Shown piece after piece: positions 14,123 to 21,767 of a stretch of 26,310 nucleotides of DNA. Source of the stretch: CAIWMF01 sp964402065 (GTDB lineage Bacteria; Verrucomicrobiota; Verrucomicrobiia; Chthoniobacterales; UBA6821). The stretch is taken from NCBI GenBank assembly GCA_964402065.1, contig CAYOAN010000008.1, forward strand, positions 1-26,310, read 5' to 3'. Below the pieces are notes generated by a model, which was not told the DNA's origin, made no database searches, and saw nothing but the letters and a program-made list of their open reading frames with translations. How positions within the stretch are numbered: position 1 is the first letter of the stretch; each line of letters begins with the position of its first letter. The position numbers and the translations under genes were made by a program.

Positions 14123-15817
14123 TTATTTTCCTTCACCTGGACGATATTCATCTTCAGCTGCTTGGAGGGCTGCTCCAAAGCTAACCATATCATCAGTTCC
14201 GCGAAGAGAATCAAAAGCTTCACTTTCTTTTCTCAAAGCTTCTTCATTGTAGTTTGTTGCTTTAATAGAGAGGCCTAAGCGGCGTTCGATTTTATCAATC
14301 TTGATAACGCGGGCTTCTACTTCATCTCCAACTTTGAGAACATCTTTTACTTTCTCAATGTGATCTTCACTGATTTGTGAAATGTGAACCAATCCATCGA
14401 TGCCACCATCAAGCTCTACAAAAGCTCCAAAGTTAGCAATCTTGCTGACTTTTCCTTTAACAAGATCACCGATTTTATAGCGGCTATCAATTTCTTTCCA
14501 TGGATCTTCTTCGAGTTGTTTTACTCCAAGGCTGATGCGTTGGTTAGCTTTGTCAATATCGATAACAACAGCTTCAATTTCCTCACCTTTTTTCAAAACT
14601 TCGCTAGGATGATTGATTTTACGATTCCAACGAAGGTCAGAAACGTGAACCATGCCATCAATTCCCTCTTCAAGTTCGATGAAAGCACCATATGCTGTCA
14701 TGTTGCGAACTTTTCCTTTCACTTGCTTGCCGATCATGAAACGTTGTTCGATCTCATCCCATGGATTTGATTCCAATTGGCGGACGCCTAAAGAGATTTT
14801 TTGGTCTTCTTTATTAACGCCGAGAACAACAGCTTCAATGTCTTGTCCCAATGTCAATACATCGGATGGACGGACAATACGCTTTGTCCAGGAAAGCTCT
14901 GAAACGTGAATGAGGCCTTCAATACCTTCTTCAATTTCGACAAAGGCACCATAAGGCATGAGGTTTGTAACTTTGCCTTTGACGCGTTGACCTGCTGGAA
15001 AGCGCTCTTCAATTTTATCCCATGGGTTATCTTGAAGTTGCTTTAAGCCTAATGAGATTCGCTCTTTTTCTTTGTTAATTTCAAGAATCTTAACGGTAAT
15101 TCTATCTCCTGGCTTGAGGGCTTCACTAGGATGATTGAGGCGTGCCCATGACATGTCAGTGATATGAAGCAAGCCATCAATTCCATCAAGGTCAATAAAG
15201 GCTCCGAAGTCAGTGATGTTCTTGACTGTTCCTTCAACAACATCGCCAGCTTTGACGGTTGATAAAAATTCTTGGCGACGGGTGTTACGAACAGCTTCAA
15301 TAAGCTCACGACGGCTAAGGACAACATTTTTACGGTCCTCATTGAGCTTTACAATTTTAAAGTCGTAGGTGTTGCCAACAAATTGCTGGAGATCTTTTGG
15401 TGGTGTAATGTCAACTTGAGATGCTGGCAAGAAGGCTTCCACCCCGATGTTAACAGTAAGGCCACCTTTAACAACGGCTTTGACTTTTCCTTTAATGATT
15501 CCTTCAGCTTCAAAAAGTTTGCAAATCTTATCCCAATTTTGGCGTTGAGCGGCTTTGAGTTTGGAAAGGATAACCATTCCTTGATCGTTTTCGAGGCGCT
15601 CCAAGAGCACTTCAACTTCATCGCCAACATGCATCTCTTCTGGATCATCAAATTCAGAGGCGGAAATGACGCCTTCCGATTTGTATCCGATGTCGACTAA
15701 AAATTCTTTTGGTCGTTTTTCGAGAATGTGGCCTTTAACAATGCTTCCTTCACGGTAATTTTTGACCGAGTTAGCAATGAGTTGTTGGAGGTTAGTTGTG
15801 TTAGTATTTGTTGTCAT
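14123..15817 (-). CDS. rpsA: 30S ribosomal protein S1
   Basis: The product has 564 residues with six S1/OB-fold RNA-binding domains at about 23-87, 105-170, 191-259, 275-345, 362-432 and 449-518. Domains 3-6 are nearly repeats of one another (KGKVTNLMPYGAFVEIEEGI, HVSELSW, ISLGVKQL). Domains 1 and 2 bind the ribosome, and 3-6 bind mRNA during initiation. This six-domain form is typical of Gram-negative bacteria. An acidic tail (ALQAAEDEYRPGEGK) ends the protein. Upstream bases GGAAC about 11 bp before the ATG are at most a weak ribosome-binding site. It is divergent from rlmN with a 64-bp gap. S1-dependent initiation fits the scarcity of Shine-Dalgarno sequences in the window. Confidence 0.97.
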   Translation of the reverse strand: MTTNTNTTNLQQLIANSVKNYREGSIVKGHILEKRPKEFLVDIGYKSEGVISASEFDDPEEMHVGDEVEVLLERLENDQGMVILSKLKAAQRQNWDKICKLFEAEGIIKGKVKAVVKGGLTVNIGVEAFLPASQVDITPPKDLQQFVGNTYDFKIVKLNEDRKNVVLSRRELIEAVRNTRRQEFLSTVKAGDVVEGTVKNITDFGAFIDLDGIDGLLHITDMSWARLNHPSEALKPGDRITVKILEINKEKERISLGLKQLQDNPWDKIEERFPAGQRVKGKVTNLMPYGAFVEIEEGIEGLIHVSELSWTKRIVRPSDVLTLGQDIEAVVLGVNKEDQKISLGVRQLESNPWDEIEQRFMIGKQVKGKVRNMTAYGAFIELEEGIDGMVHVSDLRWNRKINHPSEVLKKGEEIEAVVIDIDKANQRISLGVKQLEEDPWKEIDSRYKIGDLVKGKVSKIANFGAFVELDGGIDGLVHISQISEDHIEKVKDVLKVGDEVEARVIKIDKIERRLGLSIKATNYNEEALRKESEAFDSLRGTDDMVSFGAALQAAEDEYRPGEGK

Positions 15818-15881
15818 GAAAAATAAAGTTCCAATGAGGCCCTTTCAAAGCGACAATGGAAGCTGAACAAACTATCAGTTG

Positions 15882-16982
15882 ATGAATAAAATGCAAACGA
15901 AAAATCTTCCCCGTGTCCTTTTAAACCTTACGCTAGAGGAGCTCTCGACAGTGCTCCGAGAGAAAGATATTCCTGCCTATCGCGCTAAGCAAATTATGGA
16001 GTGGGTGTATCAAAAAAGAGTTATTTCGTGGGAAGAGATGCGAACATTGCCTCAAGGCCTTAGGGAAGAGCTCGCTCGTGAGCTTCCGTTGAACTTTCCT
16101 GAGGTGATGACAATCAGTGGTTCGCGCGATACGACACAAAAATTATTGCTCCGTCTTTTTGATGGGGAATTAATTGAGACGGTTTTGATACCGGCTTCTC
16201 CTGCGCTTTATGGAGAAGAATCAGATCGACGTACTATCTGTGTTTCGACACAGGTTGGGTGTGCCTATGGATGTAAATTTTGTGCGAGTGGATTAGATGG
16301 ATTTAAACGAAACTTGCGCGTTGAGGAAATTATTTCGCAGGTGTTGCTTGTGGAAAAAAAATTAGGATATCACATCAATAATCTTGTTTTTATGGGAATG
16401 GGAGAGCCTTTCGCTAATTTTGAAAACCTCAATAAAGCGATTACCATTCTCAATGCATCTTGGGGAGTTGGTTTAGGAGCTAGGAAAATTACGGTTTCTA
16501 CGAGTGGGTTAGCGCCTCGTATTCGAGAATTCGCTGAGCGTCCAGAACAAATTCGTTTAGCCATTTCATTGCACGGTGCGACTGATGAAGTGCGCTCGCA
16601 AATCATGCCCGTTAACAAACGTTATCCTGTTGCGGAACTCATGGAAGCTTGTGCTTATTTTGCATCACGCAAAAAGCAATTAATCACGTTTGAATACATT
16701 CTCATAGCTGGCGTGAATGACCAAGTAGAACAAGCTCGTTTGTTAGCTCAACAGGCACGACGCCTGCGTGCAAAAATTAATCTTATTCCCTACAACACGG
16801 TCGAAGGTCTTGCTTGGGAGCGGCCCTCAGAAGAATCTCAGCAAGCCTTTTTAAGAGAACTCCGGCAACAAGGTATTCCTGCTACCATTCGTCGTGAAAA
16901 AGGGCACGATATTGATGCTGCATGTGGACAGTTGCGAAGACGGATGCAACATGAAGAAGATTTACAGGGAGAGAAAAGATAA
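15882..16982 (+). CDS. rlmN: Dual-specificity 23S rRNA (A2503) / tRNA (A37) methyltransferase RlmN
   Basis: RlmN is a radical SAM enzyme that adds a C2 methyl group to adenosine in 23S rRNA and some tRNAs. The product has 366 residues from ATG 15882 (an upstream TTG at 15879 is possible). The iron-sulfur motif CAYGCKFC has cysteines at 127, 131 and 134. The two mechanistic cysteines are also present: Cys120 in TICVSTQVG and Cys348 in IDAACGQL. Other landmarks are VFMGMGEPFANFENL (SAM binding), ITVSTSGLAPRI and LAISLHGATDEVR. The N-terminal accessory domain (ELSTVLREKDIPAYRAKQI) is intact. It has no adjacent partner genes and shares a 64-bp divergent promoter region with rpsA. Confidence 0.97.
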   Translation: MNKMQTKNLPRVLLNLTLEELSTVLREKDIPAYRAKQIMEWVYQKRVISWEEMRTLPQGLREELARELPLNFPEVMTISGSRDTTQKLLLRLFDGELIETVLIPASPALYGEESDRRTICVSTQVGCAYGCKFCASGLDGFKRNLRVEEIISQVLLVEKKLGYHINNLVFMGMGEPFANFENLNKAITILNASWGVGLGARKITVSTSGLAPRIREFAERPEQIRLAISLHGATDEVRSQIMPVNKRYPVAELMEACAYFASRKKQLITFEYILIAGVNDQVEQARLLAQQARRLRAKINLIPYNTVEGLAWERPSEESQQAFLRELRQQGIPATIRREKGHDIDAACGQLRRRMQHEEDLQGEKR

Positions 16983-16983
16983 A

Positions 16984-17107
16984 AAAAGGACTTAGAGCTT
17001 CGTTTTCAAATCGTGCGTTGTTTTCGAAGAGTGCTTCGATTTTTAGCCTTGTCCTAAGAAAAAAAGCAGCGTTTCTACGCCGCCTTTTTAAATTATAATG
17101 CACTATA
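16984..17107. mobile_element. Family B MITE-like element, copy B3 (degraded)
   Basis: It shares GCCTTGTCCTAAGAAAAAA with B1 and a TTTTTAAATTATAATGCACTATA-like right end. The inner pair is kept in part as AAAGGACTTAGA and GTCCTAAG. The left terminal repeat is not recognisable. It begins just after the rlmN stop codon. The remaining bases up to fabG show no gene. Confidence 0.55.
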
Positions 17108-17200
17108 ATTTGAATAAATTTTAAAAATGAGTGGGATTTAAGAAGTAAAACCACTAGCTTTGTTTCTCATCTTATTCCTCCATCGCTTCTACCCTTATCA

Positions 17201-17959
17201 ATGAAATTTTTTATGAAACCACTCGAAAATCAAGTCGCTATCGTAACCGGTGCTGGCCGAGGAATCGGCGAAGCCATTGCCCATGAACTCGCACGACAAG
17301 GAGCTAAAATTGCTGTTGTTAGTCGCAGTGAGGCAAACTCTTCAAAAGTCGCAGCAGCTCTGGAAGCCGCTTATCCAGGATCTGCCAAGCCTTATGCTGT
17401 TGATGTAGCTAATTTTGATGAGGTTCAAAAAATCGGTGATCAAATCATTGCTGACTTTGGACGTGTCGATATTTTGGTTAACAATGCAGGTATCACGCGC
17501 GATACCTTGATGATGAGAATGTCCGTTGAAGACTGGGATGCGGTCCTTGATACCAATCTTAAAGGTGCTTTTCATTTTTCCAAAGTTGTCTTGCGCCCGA
17601 TGATGAAAGCTCGTTCAGGTCGCATTATTAATATTTCTTCAGTGAGTGGTTTGATGGGATTAGCAGGACAAACTAATTATGCTGCGAGCAAAGCAGGTCT
17701 TATTGGTCTCACAAAAAGTCTCGCGCGCGAGATTGCGAGCCGTGGCATTACGGTAAATGTGATTGCTCCTGGATTTGTTGAAACTGATATGACTGCAGTT
17801 TTAAATGAGGAGATTCAAAAAGGGGCACTTGCTCAAATTCCTTTAGCACGTTTTGGAAAACCAGGAGAGATTGCCTCAGCAGTTGCTTTCTTTGTGAGCC
17901 CTGCAGCGGCTTACATAACGGGCCAGGTGTTAGCTGTTGATGGTGGTATGTCCATGTAA
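17201..17959 (+). CDS. fabG: 3-oxoacyl-[acyl-carrier-protein] reductase
   Basis: FabG is the NADPH-dependent reductase of 3-ketoacyl-ACP in fatty acid elongation and belongs to the classical short-chain dehydrogenases. The product has 252 residues. The nucleotide loop TGAGRGIG lies at 16-23 and NNAG at 94-97. Asn119, Ser147, Tyr160 and Lys164 (TNYAASKAG) make up the catalytic tetrad. The C-terminal PGFVETDM and ITGQVLAVDGGMSM are typical of FabG rather than other SDRs. ATG 17213 would give the more usual MKPLENQVAIVTG start; neither start has a ribosome-binding site. acpP, fabD and fabF are not adjacent, unlike in many genomes, so the gene is isolated from the fab cluster. Another SDR role cannot be fully excluded. 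Confidence 0.92.
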   Translation: MKFFMKPLENQVAIVTGAGRGIGEAIAHELARQGAKIAVVSRSEANSSKVAAALEAAYPGSAKPYAVDVANFDEVQKIGDQIIADFGRVDILVNNAGITRDTLMMRMSVEDWDAVLDTNLKGAFHFSKVVLRPMMKARSGRIINISSVSGLMGLAGQTNYAASKAGLIGLTKSLAREIASRGITVNVIAPGFVETDMTAVLNEEIQKGALAQIPLARFGKPGEIASAVAFFVSPAAAYITGQVLAVDGGMSM

Positions 17960-18218
17960 CCTGTCTCAATTCTACTGCAGCAGGGAGGAGAGGCTGTATC
18001 GTGCCGCTGTTTGTCTGTGCGCTATGGCTTCTTATTCCTCACGCTCAGTAGCGATCTTGAACAGAGTTGTAGTCTCCTGGGTTCCGAAGAGCTTTGCTTT
18101 TCATCACGATCAACACATTTTTAACAGGTTCCTCTACTAGAATAGTTGGTCGTTTTTTTAGATTTCTATCAAAGACAATTGACTCATTATTCGTTACAAG
18201 CTACTCGTTACTTCCCTT
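17960..18218. other. Intergenic stretch before sixA
   Basis: I see no gene, RNA or repeat here. It must contain the promoter of the sixA-glgA-obgE operon unless that lies within fabG, but no convincing -35/-10 pair is visible. Confidence 0.4.
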
Positions 18219-18701
18219 ATGCTACTTTATATCCTTCGACACGCAGAGGCGGAATCAAAGATGATTACTGATTACGACCGACGTTTGACAATGCACGGGC
18301 ATGAGCAAGCAAGGACGATGGGGGAGTTCTGCTGTGAGCGTGAACTTGTTCCAGAAATAATTTTAACGAGCCCAGTTGTTCGTGCAAAACAGACAGCAGA
18401 AGGAGTTGTGGCTGTCTTGCAAAAAGGAGAGATCATCGAAGCTCCATGGATGGCGTGTGGGATGCATCCCGAGCGTGCCTTGCAAGAATTACGTGCTTAT
18501 AAAACTTTTAAAAGTGTCATGATTGTGGGACATGAACCGGACCTAAGCGGGCTCGTTGCAGTGCTTCTTGGAATAAGCAATCCTGCAGCGCTCGAAATTG
18601 CGAAGGCTTCGTTAACGACCTTAGAATTAAAAAAAATGGAAGTGGGAGGAGCCATTTTAAAATGGACCCTCCCTGTTGAATTAATAGGGCCTAAAAAATG
18701 A
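18219..18701 (+). CDS. sixA: SixA-type phosphohistidine phosphatase
   Basis: The product has 160 residues and belongs to the histidine phosphatase superfamily. The catalytic motif LRHAEAE has His8 (the phospho-acceptor) after Arg7; Arg55 is in SPVVRAKQTA, and His105 is in MIVGHEPDLSG. The short, cap-less form matches SixA, which removes phosphate from histidine residues of phosphorelay or PTS proteins such as NPr. The stop overlaps the glycogen synthase start by 4 bp (ATGA), so translation is probably coupled. The link to a glycogen enzyme suggests a role in carbon-storage control, which is inference. Confidence 0.9.
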   Translation: MLLYILRHAEAESKMITDYDRRLTMHGHEQARTMGEFCCERELVPEIILTSPVVRAKQTAEGVVAVLQKGEIIEAPWMACGMHPERALQELRAYKTFKSVMIVGHEPDLSGLVAVLLGISNPAALEIAKASLTTLELKKMEVGGAILKWTLPVELIGPKK

Positions 18702-19906
18702 AGGTGCTTTTTTTAACCAAGGAATATCCACCTCATGTGTATGGTGGCGCAGGAGTTCATGTTGATCATTTAACACGAGAATTAGCAGCCCTGATATCAG
18801 TTGAGGTTCGTTGTTTTGGAACCCAGCAAGAAGAGCATAAAAATTTGTCGATTCATGGTTTTGATGGAGGAATGTCAGAAACAAAATGTTCATCTGGGCT
18901 CAAAAGCGCTCTAGATGCGGCACGCAGGGGTATTGATTTTAATGGGGTTGGAGTAAGTGCTGACTTGGTACACTGCCATACATGGTATACGCACCTAGGT
19001 GGTATACTTGCAAAGTTGATGTATGGTACGCCTTTGATTATTACGGTTCACTCACTCGAGCCGCTTCGACCTTGGAAGCGAGAGCAATTAGGAAAAGCAT
19101 ATGACTATTCGCTGTGGATTGAAAAAACCGCTCTTGAAATGGCTGATGCTGTGATCGCAGTCTCCACAGAAACTAAAAAAGATATCCTGTCTCTATTTGA
19201 TGTTGCTGAAGAAAAAATTTTTGTAATTCATAATGGCATTGATTTAGAAGAATACATTGCAGAAAGAGATCCAGGTATTTTTAAAAAATATGGGATTGAT
19301 GCCAATCAGCCTTATATTCTCTTTGTAGGCAGAATCAGTCGGCAAAAAGGAATTACGCATCTGTTGCGTGCCATTGACCATCTTGATGCAAGCTTTCAAG
19401 TTGTTCTTTGCGCCGATGCTCCTGATACACCTGAAATAGCGTTAGAAATAGAAAGTGCAATCAATGCAGTCCAAGCGCGAAGGCCTGGTGTTATCTGGAT
19501 TCGGGGAATGTTGCCGCAAAAAGAAATGCGAGCACTTTATTCTAGCGCCTCCTTGTTTGTTTGTCCTTCGATCTATGAACCTTTTGGGATTATTAATTTA
19601 GAAGCGATGGCTTGTGCGCTTCCTGTTGTTGCAACCGCGGTGGGCGGCATCAGAGAGGTTGTGGTTGATGGCGTGACAGGGTTTTTGGTCCCTTTAGAAC
19701 AACAAAAAGAAAATCCATTTGAGCCGCTTCATCCAGAACAATTTTCATTAGACTTAGCAGGTCGTATTAACCAGTTGATGAAGGACCCTGCTTTACGAGC
19801 TAAAATGGGGGGCTTGGGACGTCAGCGTGTTGAGCAATTTTTTTCTTGGAAAAGTATTGCTGAGAAAACAGCGCGACTTTATGCACAAATTGTGAGAGAC
19901 TCGTAA
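18698..19906 (+). CDS. glgA: Glycogen synthase / alpha-glucosyltransferase, GT4 family
   Basis: The product has 402 residues with a GT-B fold. N-terminal KEYPPHVYGGAGVHV (8-22) carries the GG nucleotide-sugar loop, GRISRQKG (211-218) starts the C-terminal domain, and EPFGIINLE places the EX7E pair at Glu294 and Glu302. This layout matches the actinobacterial-type glycogen synthase (GlgA/GlgM-like, GT4), not the larger GT5 enzyme of E. coli. Such enzymes use ADP-glucose or UDP-glucose to extend alpha-1,4-glucan or to make maltose-1-phosphate; I cannot tell which from sequence alone. It is translationally coupled to sixA and followed after 2 bp by obgE. Confidence 0.88.
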   Translation: MKVLFLTKEYPPHVYGGAGVHVDHLTRELAALISVEVRCFGTQQEEHKNLSIHGFDGGMSETKCSSGLKSALDAARRGIDFNGVGVSADLVHCHTWYTHLGGILAKLMYGTPLIITVHSLEPLRPWKREQLGKAYDYSLWIEKTALEMADAVIAVSTETKKDILSLFDVAEEKIFVIHNGIDLEEYIAERDPGIFKKYGIDANQPYILFVGRISRQKGITHLLRAIDHLDASFQVVLCADAPDTPEIALEIESAINAVQARRPGVIWIRGMLPQKEMRALYSSASLFVCPSIYEPFGIINLEAMACALPVVATAVGGIREVVVDGVTGFLVPLEQQKENPFEPLHPEQFSLDLAGRINQLMKDPALRAKMGGLGRQRVEQFFSWKSIAEKTARLYAQIVRDS

Positions 19907-19908
19907 AC

Positions 19909-21033
19909 ATGTTCATTGATCGCGTAAGAATTCATGCTAAGGCAGGTAACGGTGGAGATGGTTGTGCCAGCTTCCGACGAGAGAAGTTTATTCCCAAAGG
20001 CGGCCCTGATGGTGGTGACGGCGGCGAGGGAGGGGATGTTATTTTAAGAGCAGATGTTCATGTTGATCAGCTAGCTTCACTATTTTTCAAGCCACTTCTT
20101 CGTGCGAAAAATGGAGGCTCCGGATCAAGTCGACAAAAGCATGGTAAGTCTGCGCCAGACGTTATTGTCCCAGTTCCTGTAGGAACATTAGTCTATCGTA
20201 TTTCTGCACCGGGTATCCCGCTTGCTGCTGGAGATCAAAGCAATGAAGTTGAAGCGCCCTCTTCTTCTGAAGAAGAACTGTCAACGCCTCGTAAAAAATT
20301 GGCGCCGCCTGACCCTAATAATTTGATTGCTGACTTGTCAGTTCCAGGACAAGAAGTGATTGTGTGTGCCGGTGGCAGAGGAGGTCGTGGTAATATTCAT
20401 TTTAAAAGTTCACGGAATCGTGCACCAAGGCGCTTTACAGAAGGAACGCAAGGAGAAGAATCTTGGTTTTTATTAGAGCTTCGAACTATTGCATTGGCTG
20501 GACTTGTCGGTTATCCAAATGCAGGAAAATCCACATTACTGCGGGCTCTTTCAGCAGCACATCCAAAGGTAGCACCGTATCCTTTTACGACACGTCACCC
20601 TAAAATTGGAGTTGTGGAGTTAGGAGACTACGAGAGAACAACAGTGGCTGATATTCCTGGGTTGATTGAAGGAGCAAGTGAAAACCGTGGCCTTGGGCAT
20701 GAATTTTTGCGCCATATCATGCGTTGCCGCTGCCTCTTTTTTGTATTAGATATGGCAGGGTCAGAAGGCAGAAATCCACATGATGATTTTAAAGCGCTAA
20801 GAAAAGAGCTGAGTCTTTATGATCCCGCCTTGCTGAAGGTGCCTTGGATTGTTATTGCCAATAAAATGGATCTTCCTGAAGCGGCGGACCATTTGAAAAA
20901 TTTTAAAAAGAAGGAACCTCGCGTTAAAGTCATTCCTATTTGTGCTGAATTAAAAGAAGGAATTGCAGAGGTTAAAAAGCACCTGAAAAAAATCGCAACA
21001 AAAATTAAAACGACCTCATTGGAGGGAGCTTAA
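19909..21033 (+). CDS. obgE: Obg family GTPase ObgE/CgtA
   Basis: The product has 374 residues. Obg is an essential GTPase in late 50S subunit assembly and stress responses. The glycine-rich Obg fold fills about residues 1-190, starting FIDRVRIHAKAGNGGDGCAS and containing GGPDGGDGGEGGDV. The G domain follows: G1 GYPNAGKST (201-209), G2 near PFTT, G3 DIPG (248-251), G4 NKMD (318-321) and G5 CAEL in place of SAxx. An acidic/Pro-rich insert (about 102-138, with EAPSSSEEELSTP) interrupts the Obg domain. There is no C-terminal OCT domain. It is the last gene of the sixA-glgA-obgE operon. The usual rplU-rpmA neighbours are absent. Confidence 0.96.
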   Translation: MFIDRVRIHAKAGNGGDGCASFRREKFIPKGGPDGGDGGEGGDVILRADVHVDQLASLFFKPLLRAKNGGSGSSRQKHGKSAPDVIVPVPVGTLVYRISAPGIPLAAGDQSNEVEAPSSSEEELSTPRKKLAPPDPNNLIADLSVPGQEVIVCAGGRGGRGNIHFKSSRNRAPRRFTEGTQGEESWFLLELRTIALAGLVGYPNAGKSTLLRALSAAHPKVAPYPFTTRHPKIGVVELGDYERTTVADIPGLIEGASENRGLGHEFLRHIMRCRCLFFVLDMAGSEGRNPHDDFKALRKELSLYDPALLKVPWIVIANKMDLPEAADHLKNFKKKEPRVKVIPICAELKEGIAEVKKHLKKIATKIKTTSLEGA

Positions 21034-21767
21034 TTTTATCTTTTAAGTTAGAGGCTTAGTAAATTTTTTATTTTCTTCAATGCCTTGTTTTCTAGGGAGT
21101 GAAGTGACGATTTGATTTTTTCTAGCTCACTTTTCTGCTTCGATTTTAGGTAGGATGTGACTCGGGTTTGAAATCCGTGAAACATGTTGACCTATAACTC
21201 AATCATCAAGCAGAGGTGGTAAAAATGAGACTTTGCCAATTCAAGGAATGGATGATGCCATAAGCTGTGATTCTTGATTTGACTCAAGCAGTACGTTGTA
21301 GCGAAGAATGAACTGAAAGCCAGCAACGCTTTGTGTCTCTTGGAAACAGAAGGAGGCGTGTGCAAGTTGACAAGTGGGCTTTTTTAATGGGCCAAAATAG
21401 CTCCTCGGACAATGAATTGTGTTAGTTAGCTTTTATCCTTGATGGTGTATTTTGCTGCGGGCTTTTTCGTAGTGGAGCAACCAAAGTCTTTTGATCAGCG
21501 CTAGCCGCTTTCAGCAAGATCAATCAGATGCTTGAACAAAAAAGAGTAAGGTTTTTTTTGAATAGTTGAGGTGTTTGAATACTCCTTTTTTTTGGGGGGC
21601 ATTGCTGATGCCTCAACCTGTAAATTGTGGCGTTATAAGTTTGCATTTTATAGAAAGCTGGATACAATTCATGCTGCCGAAATCTTGCTTATAATCAGAG
21701 TAAGAGTAGCCTTTTCTGAAATTTTTTTAAAACCAATCTCAAAAACCTAAATGAACATGAGCTCATC
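21034..21767. other. 734-bp intergenic region with homopolymer tracts
   Basis: I see no gene of convincing length, no tRNA and no copy of the family A or B elements. Notable are an eight-T run (21552-21559) and an eight-T/six-G run (21586-21599) upstream of the autotransporter. It may hold a decayed gene or a long leader; nothing in it could be identified. Confidence 0.5.
21667..21695 (+). promoter_or_regulatory. Candidate promoter of the autotransporter gene
   Basis: A perfect TATAAT lies at 21690-21695, preceded by TTGC in a near-extended -10 context. The region 17 bp upstream (around ATTCAT) is a poor -35 match. It is about 70 bp before the proposed start codon. Confidence 0.4.

Noticed and set aside
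14384..15700. Plus-strand open frames opposite rpsA
   Set aside because: They are shadows of the six S1 domains, with no motifs and no neighbouring signals.
21160..21185. GGGTTTGAAATCC, similar to a tRNA T-arm
   Set aside because: The loop is too short, and no acceptor stem, D-arm or anticodon arm can be built around it.
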